Shown here: positions 44,234 to 54,041 of the stretch, piece after piece
Layout of the letters: each line of letters begins with the position of its first letter
Numbering within the stretch: position 1 is the first letter of the stretch
NCBI RefSeq assembly: GCF_001425055.1
Contig: NZ_LMDK01000021.1
Coordinates: 124,001 to 188,000, forward strand
DNA from: Pelomonas sp. Root1237
GTDB lineage: Bacteria; Pseudomonadota; Gammaproteobacteria; Burkholderiales; Burkholderiaceae_C
Length of the DNA stretch: 64,000 nt
Reading direction: 5' to 3'
Translations under genes and position numbers: made by a program
The notes under the pieces: model-generated
What the model saw: only the letters and a program-made list of their open reading frames with translations
Database searches by the model: none
What the model was told of the DNA's origin: nothing

Positions 44234-44818
44234 TCAGCGCGTGCGCCGCGGCTTGCTCTTGCCGCGCAGCTGAGCGCCGGCGCTGGCGTTGCCGCGCGTC
44301 GCCGGCTTGTCGGCGGCTGGCTTGGCGGGTTTGACCAGGCCGGTCGCCGCAGACACGGCCACGGTCTGGTACTCGGCGGCGTATTGCTTGCGCATGCGCA
44401 CCATCTCGCGCTGGTACTTGCCGGCGAGCTGCTGCTTCTTCGTGTCTGACAGCAGGCGGCCGGCGACGTGGAAGAACTTGGACTCCTCTTCTTTCAGGTG
44501 GTGGCGCACCTTGAAGCTGAGTTCCTTGGCGGTCGCAATCCAGCCATCCTGCTGCTTGTTGCGCACCGACAGGTCTTCGAGCAGCTCGTCCACCTGGTGG
44601 TGCTCATGCAGCGCATGCCGCGAGGCATCAAGGCCTCCGTCCTCCATCAGCAGCGGCACGTAGAGGAAGCGCTCTTCGGCCGCCGCGTGTGCCATCAGCT
44701 CGACCTTCAACTGCAGGAACAGCAACTGGCGCGCGGCCATGTCGCCGCGTGACGCGGTGAGCTTGCGGCACAGATCGCGTTGCAAGTCGTGGCTTTCGCG
44801 GATGGCGTCGAAGATCAT
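44234..44818 (-). CDS. Hemerythrin HHE-domain protein
   Basis: A 194-residue helical protein whose His and Glu residues bind a non-heme di-iron centre. The cation-binding pattern is visible: Arg-Glu-Ser-His in FDAIRESHDLQRD, AHAAAEERFLYVPL, HALHEHHQVDELL and HHLKEEESKFFH. The last 45 residues are Lys/Ala/Arg-rich. ATG 44818 has GGGGAC upstream and matches where the domain begins; an ATG 13 codons earlier (44857) is possible. HHE proteins bind oxygen or nitric oxide or act in redox stress. Adjacent to the aceK gene, same direction. Confidence 0.85.
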   Translation of the reverse strand: MIFDAIRESHDLQRDLCRKLTASRGDMAARQLLFLQLKVELMAHAAAEERFLYVPLLMEDGGLDASRHALHEHHQVDELLEDLSVRNKQQDGWIATAKELSFKVRHHLKEEESKFFHVAGRLLSDTKKQQLAGKYQREMVRMRKQYAAEYQTVAVSAATGLVKPAKPAADKPATRGNASAGAQLRGKSKPRRTR

Positions 44819-44904
44819 GCGGTTGTCCCCAGAGGCCACGGGTTGCGGCGGCGCCATTGTTGATGGGCGGCGGGGCGGCGCCTGTCGGACGGAGCCGCTT
44901 CGGC

Positions 44905-46656
44905 TCAGGCCGCTGCGAAGCGCCGCGCCGGGTCGTAGGGGAACACATCATGCACATGCCCCGCCAGGATGCGCTCCTTGTGGCTCTGCCAGAAGCCCGC
45001 GTCCAGCAGGTCCGCGTGGTGGCGCATGAAGCACTCACGCACTTTCGGATTGCCGAGCAGGAAGGGCGCAAAGGTCTCGGGGAAGACGTCGCGCGGCGCG
45101 ACGGCGTACCAGACCTCGCCTGACATTTCTTCCTCCTCATTGCGCGGCTCGGGCACGCGGCGGAAGTTGCAGTCGGTCAGGTATTCGATCTCGTCGTAGT
45201 CATAGAACACGACCTTGCCGTGGCGGGTCACGCCGAAGTTCTTCCACAGCATGTCGCCGGGGAAGATGTTGGCGGCCACCAGGTCCTTGATGGCGTTGCC
45301 GTACTCGATGACGACGCGTTCCACCTGCTCGGGCGTGGCTTCTGCCAAGTAGATGTTCAGCGGCACCATGCGGCGCTCGATGTAGGCGTGGCGGATGACG
45401 AGGTCGTCGCCATTCTCTTCAATGAGGCTCCCGCAGAAGTGCTTCAACTCATCGAGGAGCTCTTCCTCGAAGCGATGCCGCGGGAAGGCCACCCGCGTGT
45501 ACTCCAGCGTGTCGGCCATGCGACCGACCCGGTCGTGGCTTTTCACGAGCAGGTATTTGCTCTGGATGAGCTCGCGCGTGGTGTCCTTCTGCGGCGGGTA
45601 GAAGTCCTTGATGACCTTGAAGACGAAGGGCCAGCTCGGCAGGTCGAACACCAGCATGACCATGCCTTTGATGCCGGGCGCGATGCGGAACTTGTCCGAG
45701 GAATGGCGCAGGTGGTACAGGAAGTCGCGGTAGAAAAGGTTCTTGCCCTGCTTCTGCAGGCCCAGCGCCGAATAGATCTCGGAGCGTGGCTTCCTGGGCA
45801 TCATGGAGCGCAGGAATTGCACATACGCACTCGGCACCTCCATGTCGACGAGGAAGTAAGCGCGGGCAAAGCTGAACAGGATCAGCAGATCGTCTTCGCC
45901 GAACAGCGCCGCGTCGATGAAGAAGCGCCCGCTGTCGTCGTCACGCAGGATGGGCAGGGCAAACGGCGTCTCGGTAAAGCCGTTGATGATCTTGCCAACG
46001 ACATAGGCGCCCTTGTTCCGGTAGAACAGGTTGGACAGCACCTGCAGCTGGAAGTTGGCGCGCCGGCGGAACTCGCCCAGGCGTTGCGCGACGGCGGCCA
46101 GCACCTGGTCGACGTCGGCGTCAAGGTGGGCGAACTCGCCGTTCAGCTGGAAGTTGGTGATGACGCGCTGGAGGGTCTCGCGCAGCTTGTCCGGAGCCGG
46201 GTAGTAGGCGCGGTAGGTCGGGGTCGCTCCGGGCTCGTCGTTCTCGATGTACTCGGTCGAGATGGCCGGGCGCACGAAGATGAAGTCGTTGTGGAAATAG
46301 GCGTGGTGCAGGATGCGCGTGCACACCGAGTTGAAGAAAGTCTCGGCGAGTTCGGGCTGGCGGTGGTTGGTCAGCAGGCCGATGTAGTGCAGCTTGACCT
46401 GTTGCCAGACTTCCATGGCCAGCGTCGACGCCGAAAAGCGCGCCTCCAGCAGCTCGCTGGCCTCGGCAACGCGGGCGTCGTAGAACTCGATGCGCAGGGC
46501 CTGGGCACGCTGCTGGCCCTGCCAGTCGCCATGCTCGAAGCGCGCCTTGGCCTCGGCGGACGTGGCGCGGAAGAGCTTGTAGTGGCGATCGAAACCGCCC
46601 AGCAGGGCCTGGGCGATGTCGAAGGCGCGCGAGTCCGTGAGCTGGGTCGGGAACAT
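44905..46656 (-). CDS. aceK: Isocitrate dehydrogenase kinase/phosphatase
   Basis: Bifunctional enzyme that phosphorylates and dephosphorylates isocitrate dehydrogenase, diverting flux to the glyoxylate shunt. The 583-residue length and the whole sequence match AceK: the N-terminal regulatory domain ([37 protein letters not shown]) and a kinase core with [19 protein letters not shown], and [26 protein letters not shown] containing the catalytic loop and metal Asp. No aceA or aceB is nearby. Thirteen bases separate its start from the carbonic anhydrase stop. Confidence 0.96.
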   Translation of the reverse strand: MFPTQLTDSRAFDIAQALLGGFDRHYKLFRATSAEAKARFEHGDWQGQQRAQALRIEFYDARVAEASELLEARFSASTLAMEVWQQVKLHYIGLLTNHRQPELAETFFNSVCTRILHHAYFHNDFIFVRPAISTEYIENDEPGATPTYRAYYPAPDKLRETLQRVITNFQLNGEFAHLDADVDQVLAAVAQRLGEFRRRANFQLQVLSNLFYRNKGAYVVGKIINGFTETPFALPILRDDDSGRFFIDAALFGEDDLLILFSFARAYFLVDMEVPSAYVQFLRSMMPRKPRSEIYSALGLQKQGKNLFYRDFLYHLRHSSDKFRIAPGIKGMVMLVFDLPSWPFVFKVIKDFYPPQKDTTRELIQSKYLLVKSHDRVGRMADTLEYTRVAFPRHRFEEELLDELKHFCGSLIEENGDDLVIRHAYIERRMVPLNIYLAEATPEQVERVVIEYGNAIKDLVAANIFPGDMLWKNFGVTRHGKVVFYDYDEIEYLTDCNFRRVPEPRNEEEEMSGEVWYAVAPRDVFPETFAPFLLGNPKVRECFMRHHADLLDAGFWQSHKERILAGHVHDVFPYDPARRFAAA

Positions 46657-46669
46657 GCCCCGACTCTAT

Positions 46670-47344
46670 TCAGGCCACTGTGGCGTAGCGCGCCTTGACG
46701 CGCTCCAACGCACGGCGGTAGGACGGCTCCACGTCCTCGGCCTTGGTGGCCGTGAGCTGCAGGTCCTCCAGCAGGCCGTTGTGCAGGCCGTAAACCCAGC
46801 CATGCACGACGATCTCCTGGCCGCGCTGCCAGGCGTCCTGCACGACCGTCGTCTGGCAGGCATTGCGCGCCTGCTCCAGCACGTTCAGCTCGCACAGTGC
46901 GTCGACGCGCCTGGCCTCGGGCAAGCTGTCCAACCAAGCCAGGTGGTCGTTGCGCACGTCCTGCACGTGGCGGATCCAGTTGTCGGCCAGACCGGTGCGG
47001 ATGTCGTAGAGCGCCGCGCGCACGCCGCCGCAATTGCTGTGGCCGACGACGATGATGTGGCGCACCTTGAGTTGGTCCACCGCGAACTGCATGACGGACA
47101 GGCAGTTCAGGTCCGAATGCACGACGACGTTGGCAACGTTGCGATGCACGAACAGCTCGCCCGGCAGCAGGTCCACCAGCTCATTGGCCGGCACGCGGCT
47201 GTCGGCGCAGCCTATCCAAAGATATTGCGGCGTCTGCTGCTTGAGCAGGCTGGAGAAGAAGCCCGGCTCGCGGGCCTCGGTGTCAGCGGCCCAGCGTTTG
47301 TTGTTGTCGAGCAGATCCTGCAGTTCGGGGTTGGTCGTCGTCAT
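46670..47344 (-). CDS. can: Beta-class carbonic anhydrase
   Basis: Interconverts CO2 and bicarbonate with one zinc, 224 residues. Zinc ligands Cys46 (GCADSR, with the Asp48-Arg50 dyad), His102 and Cys105 (GHSNCGG) are all present. Cytoplasmic. It is in the same direction as the LiuA-like dehydrogenase, 23 bases after its stop, and as aceK; bicarbonate supply to acyl-CoA carboxylation is an inferred link only. Confidence 0.96.
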   Translation of the reverse strand: MTTTNPELQDLLDNNKRWAADTEAREPGFFSSLLKQQTPQYLWIGCADSRVPANELVDLLPGELFVHRNVANVVVHSDLNCLSVMQFAVDQLKVRHIIVVGHSNCGGVRAALYDIRTGLADNWIRHVQDVRNDHLAWLDSLPEARRVDALCELNVLEQARNACQTTVVQDAWQRGQEIVVHGWVYGLHNGLLEDLQLTATKAEDVEPSYRRALERVKARYATVA

Positions 47345-47367
47345 GCCGGCATTGTCTCAATGGCGAG

Positions 47368-48546
47368 TTACATCGTCTCCGCAAACAGCTCGCGGCCAAT
47401 CAGCATGCGGCGGATCTCACTGGTGCCGGCGCCAATCTCATAAAGCTTCGCGTCACGCCAGAGCCGGCCCAGCGGGTATTCGTTGATGTAACCGTTGCCA
47501 CCGAAGATCTGCACGCCTTCGCCGGCCATCCAGGTGGCCTTCTCAGCCGTCCACAGGATGACGGAGGCGCAGTCCTTGCGCACCTGGCGCACATGCTCGG
47601 CGCCCAGCATGTCGAGGTTCTTGGCCACCGTGTAGGCAAAGCTGCGTGCGGCCTGCAGCACGGTGTACATGTCGGCCACCTTGCCCTGGATGAGCTGGAA
47701 CTCGCCGATGCTCTGGCCGAACTGCTTGCGGTCGTGGATGTAAGGCACGACGTTGTCCATGACGCTTTGCATGATGCCCAGCGGCCCGCCGGTCAGCACC
47801 GCGCGCTCGTAGTCCAGGCCCGACATCAGCACCTTGGCGCCGCCGTTCACGGCACCCAGCACGTTCTCGGCCGGCACCTCGACGTCCTGGAACACCAGCT
47901 CGCCGGTGTGCGAGCCGCGCATGCCCAGCTTGTCGAGCTTCTGCGCAATGGAGAAGCCCTTCATGTCCTTCTCGATGAGGAAGGCCGTCACGCCGCGTGC
48001 GCCCAGCTCCGGCTCGGTCTTGGCGTAGACCACCAGCGTGTCGGCGTCGGGGCCGTTGGTGATCCACATCTTGTTGCCGTTGAGCAGGTAGACGCCGCCC
48101 TTGCCCTCGGCCTTGAGCTTCATGCTCAGCACGTCAGATCCCGCGCCCGGTTCGCTCATCGCCAGCGCACCGACATGCTCGCCGCTGATCAGCTTGGGCA
48201 GGTACTTGGCGCGCTGCGCGTCGTTGCCGTTGCGCTTGATCTGGTTCACGCACAGGTTGCTGTGCGCGCCGTAGGAGAGGCCCACCGAGGCGCTCGCGCG
48301 GCTGATCTCTTCCATCGCCACCATGTGGGCCAGATAGCCCATGTTGGCGCCGCCGTATTCCTCGGGCACGGTGATGCCCAGCACGCCCAGGTCGCCCATC
48401 TTGCGCCACAGGTCCATCGGGAACTGGTCGCTCTTGTCGATCTCGGCCGCGCGGGGCGCGATCTCTTCGTCGGCGAAGGCGCGCACCGCGTCGCGCAGGG
48501 CATCGATGTCTTCGCCGAGTTGGAAGTTGAGGCCGGGCAGGTTCAT
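47368..48546 (-). CDS. liuA: Isovaleryl-CoA dehydrogenase
   Basis: FAD enzyme of leucine breakdown converting isovaleryl-CoA to 3-methylcrotonyl-CoA, 392 residues. Distinctive points: [21 protein letters not shown], and the catalytic Glu sits at residue 247 in GLDYERAV while the normal C-terminal base is replaced by Gly in [11 protein letters not shown], exactly as in isovaleryl-CoA dehydrogenase. A TTGACG dyad lies 58-79 bases upstream, shared with the thiolase operon and icmF. The other leucine genes are not in the window. Followed by can and aceK. Confidence 0.95.
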   Translation of the reverse strand: MNLPGLNFQLGEDIDALRDAVRAFADEEIAPRAAEIDKSDQFPMDLWRKMGDLGVLGITVPEEYGGANMGYLAHMVAMEEISRASASVGLSYGAHSNLCVNQIKRNGNDAQRAKYLPKLISGEHVGALAMSEPGAGSDVLSMKLKAEGKGGVYLLNGNKMWITNGPDADTLVVYAKTEPELGARGVTAFLIEKDMKGFSIAQKLDKLGMRGSHTGELVFQDVEVPAENVLGAVNGGAKVLMSGLDYERAVLTGGPLGIMQSVMDNVVPYIHDRKQFGQSIGEFQLIQGKVADMYTVLQAARSFAYTVAKNLDMLGAEHVRQVRKDCASVILWTAEKATWMAGEGVQIFGGNGYINEYPLGRLWRDAKLYEIGAGTSEIRRMLIGRELFAETM

Positions 48547-48603
48547 TCGGGTCTCCTGGTCCGCCCTGTCAGTGCCCGCTCGTGCCGGGCCTGCAGGGCA
48601 GGT

Positions 48604-48625
48604 TAATTGACGTAAACGTCAACTG
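48604..48625 (-). promoter_or_regulatory. TTGACG dyad upstream of isovaleryl-CoA dehydrogenase
   Basis: Arms TAATTGACG and CGTCAACTG with TAAA between; the inner TTGACG/CGTCAA is exact. It lies between the NhaR-type gene stop and the liuA-like start. The core equals those at 34466-34487 and 53985-54006. LiuR, a MerR-family repressor, is the classic regulator of this gene in related bacteria. Confidence 0.6.
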
Positions 48626-48642
48626 TAGCAAGCGCGTCCGGA

Positions 48643-49539
48643 TCAACCCGCTGCGTCGGCAGGCTGCGGCAACAACCGGCGCACCAGCGGGTGGCTGATC
48701 TTCTTGTCCGTGCCCACCGCGTAGAACTGCTCGACGACGCCTTCGGCAGCGCCGACGTTCACCAACCCATAGCGGCCGGTCAGCGCGTCGTCCACCGCGG
48801 TGGCGGCTGGGAACACGCCCAGGCCCTCGCTGCCGAAGGTGGCCAGCAGCGCGCTGTCCTCGAACTCGCCAGTGATCCGCGGGCGCAGGCCGAGGTCGGT
48901 CAGCCAGTGGTCCAGCCGCGGGCGCAAGGCCGCGTGCGAGGTGGGCAGCAGCAGCGGCACGTCGGCCAGCGAGGCGGGGAAGTCGCGCGCCGCCGCGGCC
49001 GCCCAGCGCGGGTGGGCATACCAGGCCACCGGCGAGCTGCCGAGTGAATGGCTGTAAACGCGCAGATTCGGGTTGGCCGGCGCCGGCCGGTCGGCCAGCA
49101 CCACGTCGAGCCGGTGCAGGGCGAGGTCGCCCAGCAGGTCGTCGAACTCGTCCTCGTGGCAAAGCAGGCGCAGTTGCGGCGTATCGAGGATGGGCGCGAG
49201 CAGGCGCTGCGCGACGAGCTTGGGCAAGCCGTCGGAGATGCCCACGGCCAGGCGCACCGTCGGCGCGGTGGCGGCATCCCGCACCCGCTCGGGCAGGGTC
49301 TCGCCGATCTGGAAGATCTGCTCGGCCTGCTCCAGCGCCGCGATGCCGGCTTCGGTCAGCGTCAGGCCGCGGCCGGCCGGCTTGAGCAGGGCCGCACCGA
49401 GGGCCTGCTCAAGCTCACGCACCTGGGTCGAGACGGTCTGCACCGACAGCCCCAGCTTCTCCGCGGCCCGCGTCAATCCGCCCTCCTTGGCAACGGCCCA
49501 GAAGTAGTAGAGGTGGCGGTAACTGAAGCTCAGGCTCAT
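48643..49539 (-). CDS. nhaR: NhaR-type LysR transcriptional regulator
   Basis: LysR regulator, 298 residues. The N-terminal helix-turn-helix FSYRHLYYFWAVAKEGGLTRAAEKLGLSVQTVSTQVRELEQALG is the specific form of NhaR, which in E. coli activates the Na+/H+ antiporter nhaA in response to sodium. The ligand domain (VRLAVGISDGLPKLVAQRLL...) follows. No antiporter gene is nearby, so its targets may differ. It is upstream of, and in the same direction as, the liuA-like gene but separated by the dyad; it is divergent from the BI-1 gene. Confidence 0.88.
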   Translation of the reverse strand: MSLSFSYRHLYYFWAVAKEGGLTRAAEKLGLSVQTVSTQVRELEQALGAALLKPAGRGLTLTEAGIAALEQAEQIFQIGETLPERVRDAATAPTVRLAVGISDGLPKLVAQRLLAPILDTPQLRLLCHEDEFDDLLGDLALHRLDVVLADRPAPANPNLRVYSHSLGSSPVAWYAHPRWAAAAARDFPASLADVPLLLPTSHAALRPRLDHWLTDLGLRPRITGEFEDSALLATFGSEGLGVFPAATAVDDALTGRYGLVNVGAAEGVVEQFYAVGTDKKISHPLVRRLLPQPADAAG

Positions 49540-49644
49540 GGCGATTCAGCAAGTAATCACGAAGAAACGTTTCGCGATTCTCTGCTTTTATTTGGTGTCT
49601 TGCCTACGTACCCTGCCCGTGTTCTTTCAAACCGGAGGCCTGCC

Positions 49645-50322
49645 ATGCAAACCCGCCCCATCGCCATTGCCATGCCCCACGGCGGCGCCCTCGACCGCGG
49701 CACCGCCCATCGGGTGCTGCGCAACACCTATGCCCTGCTGTCGATGACGCTGCTGTTCAGCGCCGCCGTCGCTGCTGCGGCCGTCGCCTTCAACCTGCCG
49801 GCACCCGGCATCATCCTGACGCTGGTGGCCTATTTCGGCCTGCTGTTCGGCATCCACAAGCTGAAGAACCGCGGCGCCGCCGTCGGCCTCGTCTTCGCGC
49901 TCACCGGTTTCATGGGTTGGACGCTCGGCCCGCTGCTGACGCGCACGCTGTCTCTGCCCGGCGGCGCCCAGACCATCATGTTGGCCCTCGGCGCGACGGG
50001 CGCCGTCTTCCTGGCGTTGTCGGCCTATGCGACGACAACCAAGCGTGACCTGTCGTGGATGGGCGGCTTTCTGTTCGCCGGCATGGTCGTCGCCGTGCTT
50101 GCAGGCCTGGCAGCGATCTTCTTCCAGATCCCCGCATTGGCACTGACGGTCTCGGCCGTCGTGGCCCTGCTGTCGGCTGGCCTGATCCTGTTCGAGACCC
50201 AGCAGATCGTGAACGGCGGCGAGACCAACTACGTGCTCGCCACCGTCAGCCTGTTCGTGTCCATCTTCAATCTGTTCACGAGCCTGCTGCACCTGTTCGG
50301 CTTCGCAGGTTCGGATGACTGA
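49645..50322 (+). CDS. Bax inhibitor-1/YccA family membrane protein
   Basis: Seven probable membrane segments in 225 residues; the family includes YccA and human BI-1, a calcium-permeable or protease-modulating membrane protein. Start MQTRPIAIAMPHGGALDRGTAHRVLRNTYALLSMTLLFSAAVAAAAV, end ETNYVLATVSLFVSIFNLFTSLLHLFG, both typical. CGGAGG eight bases before ATG 49645. Divergent from the NhaR-type gene. In E. coli YccA binds FtsH; here the partner is unknown. Confidence 0.9.
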   Translation: MQTRPIAIAMPHGGALDRGTAHRVLRNTYALLSMTLLFSAAVAAAAVAFNLPAPGIILTLVAYFGLLFGIHKLKNRGAAVGLVFALTGFMGWTLGPLLTRTLSLPGGAQTIMLALGATGAVFLALSAYATTTKRDLSWMGGFLFAGMVVAVLAGLAAIFFQIPALALTVSAVVALLSAGLILFETQQIVNGGETNYVLATVSLFVSIFNLFTSLLHLFGFAGSDD

Positions 50323-50402
50323 GGCCGGACCGAGGACAGCGCCTGCGCGCTGTCCGACGCTTGCCGAAGGCCAGGCGCCATGCTGGGCGACTGGCATGAC
50401 GA

Positions 50403-52385
50403 TCAGGGCTGCTTGCTGAGCAGCCAGCGGTACAGGCCCACGCCGATGCCGGCAAAGGCCAGCAAGCCCAGCACCTGGCCTGCGGTCGCGAAGCTGTCGC
50501 CCACCAAGGCCAGCGGCGCGCCGTTGCCGGAGAACACGACGACGGCCGCGAGGATGACGCCGAGCAGGCTCTCGCCGACGATGAGGCCGGAGGCCAGCAG
50601 CACGCCGAGCTGCTTGGTGGCCTCGGGGTCACGCTTGTGCGAAGCACGGCGGTCGAACCACCAGCCGGCCACGGCGCCGACGACGATCATCAGCGTGCTG
50701 TTCATCGGCAGATAGATGCCCAGGCCGACGGCCAGCGGCGCGCAATGCGCCTTGCCGCCGGTCGCACGCTTCAATACCTCGTCCACGGCAATGGTGGCGA
50801 CGCCGATCAGCACGCCAATGCCGATGAGGTTCCAGTTCAGGTCGCCTTGGATGACTCCCTTGGCCAGCGCCGAGATCAGGGCAGCCTGGGGCGCAGCGAG
50901 GGCCTTCTTGGGGTCGACACCCGGCGCGCCAGCGAAGCCATAAGCCTGGTTCAGCAGGTCCAGCACCGGCGGGATGACGATGGCGCCGGCCACGACACCG
51001 ATGATCAACGCCACCTGCTGGCGCCAGGGCGTGGCGTCAACGAGCTGGCCGGTCTTCAGGTCCTGCAGGTTGTCGTTGGAGATGGTTGCGACCGCGAACA
51101 CGACGGCCGTGACGAACAGCGCAAAGGCGACCAGCGCCTGGCCGGTGGACGCCGGCAGCATGGGCTTGACGACCAGGGCCAGCAGCAGCGACACGCCGAT
51201 GACGACGAGGATGCCGACGCCCGACAGCGGGCTGTTGGACGAGCCGATCAGGCCGGCCATGTAGCCGCAGACCGCGGCCACGAAGAAGCTCATCAACACG
51301 ACATAGACGACACCGCCGACCACGAGCAGGCCAAGCTGGTCGCCCAGGCCGGCGCTTGTGGCGAAGCTGGACAGCATGAAGCCGATCGGCAGCATGCAGG
51401 CCAGCGTGATGAGGCCGACGGTGCCGATGGGGATGTCCTGCTCGTTGCGCGGCAGCGTGTCGGCCTTGCCGGCCTTGCGCACGCGAGCCGACATGGCGGC
51501 CGAGTGCAGGCCGGCAACGACCGGCTTGGCCAGCTTGACCAGCGTCCAGATCGCCGCGACGGCGATGCAGCCGGCGCCGATGAAGCGCACCTTCTTGCTC
51601 CAGGCAAACAGTGCGACCGCTTCTGCGGCGCCGTCGACACCGGACGTCAGGATGGGCACGCCACCCAGCCAGGCGATGCAGGCGCCGACAAGGATGGCCA
51701 CACCCACCCACAGGCCGACGAGGTGACCCACGGCCAGCAGCGCGAAGCTGAAGTTCAGGTCATAGCCTGTTGTGGGCCCACTGCCGCTCTTCTCGCCGCC
51801 GGGCAGCCGGAAGTACTGCGCCAGATTGGCCGCGAAGAGCTGGGTGGCAACGACGATGCTGAAGCCGGCCGACACGACGGTGCCGGCCACGATGGCGGCC
51901 AGGCCCTGGCGGTTGGCTTCGCCACTGTCGGCGGCATGGCCGACCTTGAGCACCTCGGCGCAGGCCACGCCTTCCGGATAGGGCAGCGGCGAGTTGGTGA
52001 CCAGCGCCCGGCGCAGTGGGATGGAATACATGACACCCAGCACGCCGCCCAGGGCGCACAGCGTCATCGACATCCAGTACGGGAAGCCCGTCCACCAGCC
52101 GATCATGACCAGGCCGGGCAGCACGAAGATGATGGAGGACAGCGTGCCGGCCGACGAGGCAATCGTCTGCACGATATTGGTCTCGCCGATGGAGTTGCCC
52201 GCCGCGCGGCGCAGCAGGGCCATGGAGATGACGGCGGCCGGGATGGAGGTCGCAAACGTCAGGCCGGCCTTGAGGCCGAAATAGACGTTGGCGGCCGTGA
52301 AGACCAGGGTGATGAGGATGCCCAGGACGATGCCGCGGGCGGTCAGTTCGGTCCCGAGCGGCGCGGGTGAGGCGTTGGTGGTCAC
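50403..52385 (-). CDS. OPT family oligopeptide/metal-chelate transporter
   Basis: Integral membrane transporter of 660 residues with about 14-16 hydrophobic segments, matching the oligopeptide transporter (OPT) family: N-terminal ELTARGIVLGILITLVFTAANVYFGLKAGLTFATSIPAAVISMALL and SLPYPEG-like NSPLPYPEGVACAEVL. Takes up peptides or metal-peptide complexes by proton coupling. Not clearly linked to neighbours; it begins 77 bases after the SMP-30 gene stop in the same direction. Substrate unknown. Confidence 0.93.
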   Translation of the reverse strand: MTTNASPAPLGTELTARGIVLGILITLVFTAANVYFGLKAGLTFATSIPAAVISMALLRRAAGNSIGETNIVQTIASSAGTLSSIIFVLPGLVMIGWWTGFPYWMSMTLCALGGVLGVMYSIPLRRALVTNSPLPYPEGVACAEVLKVGHAADSGEANRQGLAAIVAGTVVSAGFSIVVATQLFAANLAQYFRLPGGEKSGSGPTTGYDLNFSFALLAVGHLVGLWVGVAILVGACIAWLGGVPILTSGVDGAAEAVALFAWSKKVRFIGAGCIAVAAIWTLVKLAKPVVAGLHSAAMSARVRKAGKADTLPRNEQDIPIGTVGLITLACMLPIGFMLSSFATSAGLGDQLGLLVVGGVVYVVLMSFFVAAVCGYMAGLIGSSNSPLSGVGILVVIGVSLLLALVVKPMLPASTGQALVAFALFVTAVVFAVATISNDNLQDLKTGQLVDATPWRQQVALIIGVVAGAIVIPPVLDLLNQAYGFAGAPGVDPKKALAAPQAALISALAKGVIQGDLNWNLIGIGVLIGVATIAVDEVLKRATGGKAHCAPLAVGLGIYLPMNSTLMIVVGAVAGWWFDRRASHKRDPEATKQLGVLLASGLIVGESLLGVILAAVVVFSGNGAPLALVGDSFATAGQVLGLLAFAGIGVGLYRWLLSKQP

Positions 52386-52462
52386 GGGCTGGAGGCGGGA
52401 GTTTGAGATGGGGGCGGATCATGCCCCCATTCGCCGGCCGGCCGGACCGGGTTCCCCCGCGT

Positions 52463-53380
52463 TCAGCAGGGCTTGACGCCGTTGACCGCCAGCAGCACCG
52501 AGTAGACCGAGCTCGTCGCACAGATGAAGAGGCGGTTGCCCTTGGGGCCGCCGAAGACGAGGTTGGACACCCGCTCGGGCATGCGGATGCGACCGATCAG
52601 CGTGCCGTCCGCCTCGTGGCAGTGGATGGCGCGCCCGGCACTGGTCCAGATGCGGCCGGCGGTGTCGCAGCGAAAGCCGTCGTAGAAGCCGGTGTCGCAG
52701 CTGATGAAGACCTCGCCGCCGGTCAGCGTGCCGTCGGCGTCCACGGAGAAGCGGCGCATCGTGCCGACGTCCAGGCCGGTGTCGGCGACGTAGAGCCAGC
52801 GCTCGTCGGGCGAGAACGCCAGGCCGTTGGGGTGGGTCATCGTGTCGACCACCACGCGCAGCTCGCCGGTGTCCGGTTGAAGCCGGTAGACATAGCAGCC
52901 CGGCTGCTCTTGCGGCGAGCGGATGCCTTCATAGTCGTCCACGATGCCATAGGGTGGGTCGGTGAACCAGATGCTGCCGTCGGACTTCACGACCACGTCA
53001 TTGGGGCTGTTGAGCCGTTTGCCTTCATGGTGCGAGGTCAGTACGGTCAGCGAGCCGTCGTGCTCGGTGCGCACGACGCGCCGGCCGCCCTGCTCACAGC
53101 TGATGAGGCGCCCTTGCCGGTCCAGCGTATGGCCATTGGTGTAGCCCGAGGGCTTGCGGAACTCGGCGACGTGGCCGGAGACCTCGCACCAGCTCAGCAT
53201 GCGCTCGTTGGGGATGTCGCTCCACAGCAGGCGGCGCTGGGAGGGGATATAGACCGGCCCCTCGGTCCAGCGGCAGCCGCTGGCCAGGCGCTCCAGCCGG
53301 GCGCTCTTGCGAAAGCAGTCCTCGAAGCGCGCGTCCAGCACTTCGAATTCGGTCGGCTCGCTGGGGATCTCGAAACTCAT
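52463..53380 (-). CDS. SMP-30/gluconolactonase/LRE-like protein
   Basis: Six-bladed beta-propeller lactonase of 305 residues. Recognisable: [19 protein letters not shown] (metal-binding Glu), [24 protein letters not shown] (Asn and Asp ligands) and [21 protein letters not shown]. Hydrolyses sugar lactones, possibly pentono- or glucono-lactone, and could feed the dehydratase of the xylan operon at 9.2 kb, although it is distant. ATG 53380 is chosen because AAAGGA precedes it by 12 bases and lies inside the longer ATG 53398 reading. Followed by OPT transporter. Confidence 0.88.
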   Translation of the reverse strand: MSFEIPSEPTEFEVLDARFEDCFRKSARLERLASGCRWTEGPVYIPSQRRLLWSDIPNERMLSWCEVSGHVAEFRKPSGYTNGHTLDRQGRLISCEQGGRRVVRTEHDGSLTVLTSHHEGKRLNSPNDVVVKSDGSIWFTDPPYGIVDDYEGIRSPQEQPGCYVYRLQPDTGELRVVVDTMTHPNGLAFSPDERWLYVADTGLDVGTMRRFSVDADGTLTGGEVFISCDTGFYDGFRCDTAGRIWTSAGRAIHCHEADGTLIGRIRMPERVSNLVFGGPKGNRLFICATSSVYSVLLAVNGVKPC

Positions 53381-53477
53381 CTCGTGTCGTCCTTTCATTG
53401 GAAGAACGACATCGTCCGGCGACGGACCCGTCGCTGGGCGGCGTTGCAGGGCGCGCGAATGCCGCTTCGCGGCGATT

Positions 53478-53960
53478 TCAGTCCGCCAGCGGCAGCCCGG
53501 CGTCGGCCTTGCACTCGTCCAGCACGAAGACCGAGCGGAACTTGCGGATGTTGGGGTCGTCGAAGAACAGCTCGCGCGTCAGCGCCTCGAACTCGGCCAC
53601 GTCGCGGCAGCGGATGAGCAGCAGGAAATCGCTGTCGCCCGCCACATAGAAGCATTGCTGCACGCGCGGCGCGGCGGCCATGCGGCGCTTGAAGCCGTCG
53701 ATGACGGCCTTGCGGCTGGCCTCGCGCAGTTCCACCTCCACCCACACCGCCAGGCCGTAACCCAGCGCCGCCGCATCCAGCACCAGGCGCTCGCCGCGGA
53801 TGACGCCGGCGTCGCGCAGCCGGCGGATGCGCCGCTGCACGGCCGTGACCGACAGGCCGATGGCGGTGGCGATGCGCTCGGCCGGCTGGCGCGGGTCGTC
53901 CTGCAGGCGGCCGAGGATTTGCCGATCAAATTTGTCGAGATCAGGTGCGGAGTCCGTCAT
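53478..53960 (-). CDS. Lrp/AsnC family transcriptional regulator
   Basis: A 160-residue regulator. The N-terminal helix-turn-helix [46 protein letters not shown] and the C-terminal ligand-binding RAM domain ([29 protein letters not shown]) are complete. It is divergent from icmF with a 22-bp palindrome between. ATG 53960 begins [11 protein letters not shown]. It probably senses an amino acid; icmF or itself may be targets, but the palindrome looks more like a MerR-type site. Confidence 0.9.
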   Translation of the reverse strand: MTDSAPDLDKFDRQILGRLQDDPRQPAERIATAIGLSVTAVQRRIRRLRDAGVIRGERLVLDAAALGYGLAVWVEVELREASRKAVIDGFKRRMAAAPRVQQCFYVAGDSDFLLLIRCRDVAEFEALTRELFFDDPNIRKFRSVFVLDECKADAGLPLAD

Positions 53961-53984
53961 GGCCGAGCACCATACCCGGACGCT

Positions 53985-54018
53985 CAATTGACGTTAACGT
54001 CAATTGGCGACCTAGAAT
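53985..54018 (+). promoter_or_regulatory. icmF promoter with perfect 22-bp palindrome
   Basis: At 53985-54006, CAATTGACG and CGTCAATTG are exact inverted arms around TTAA, which is itself symmetric. TTGACG (-35, 53988-53993) and TAGAAT (-10, 54013-54018) are 19 bases apart, the geometry of MerR-type promoters. The ATG of icmF is 24 bases further on, after AAGGAGA. Same core as 34466-34487 and 48604-48625. Confidence 0.65.
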
Positions 54019-54041
54019 CCGGCCCGAGCAAGGAGACAGCC

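Noticed and set aside
44073-44273. Possible 66-residue plus-strand protein
   Set aside because: No ribosome-binding site, overlaps the hemerythrin gene end and lacks a fold-like pattern; kept only as a remark on the intergenic region.
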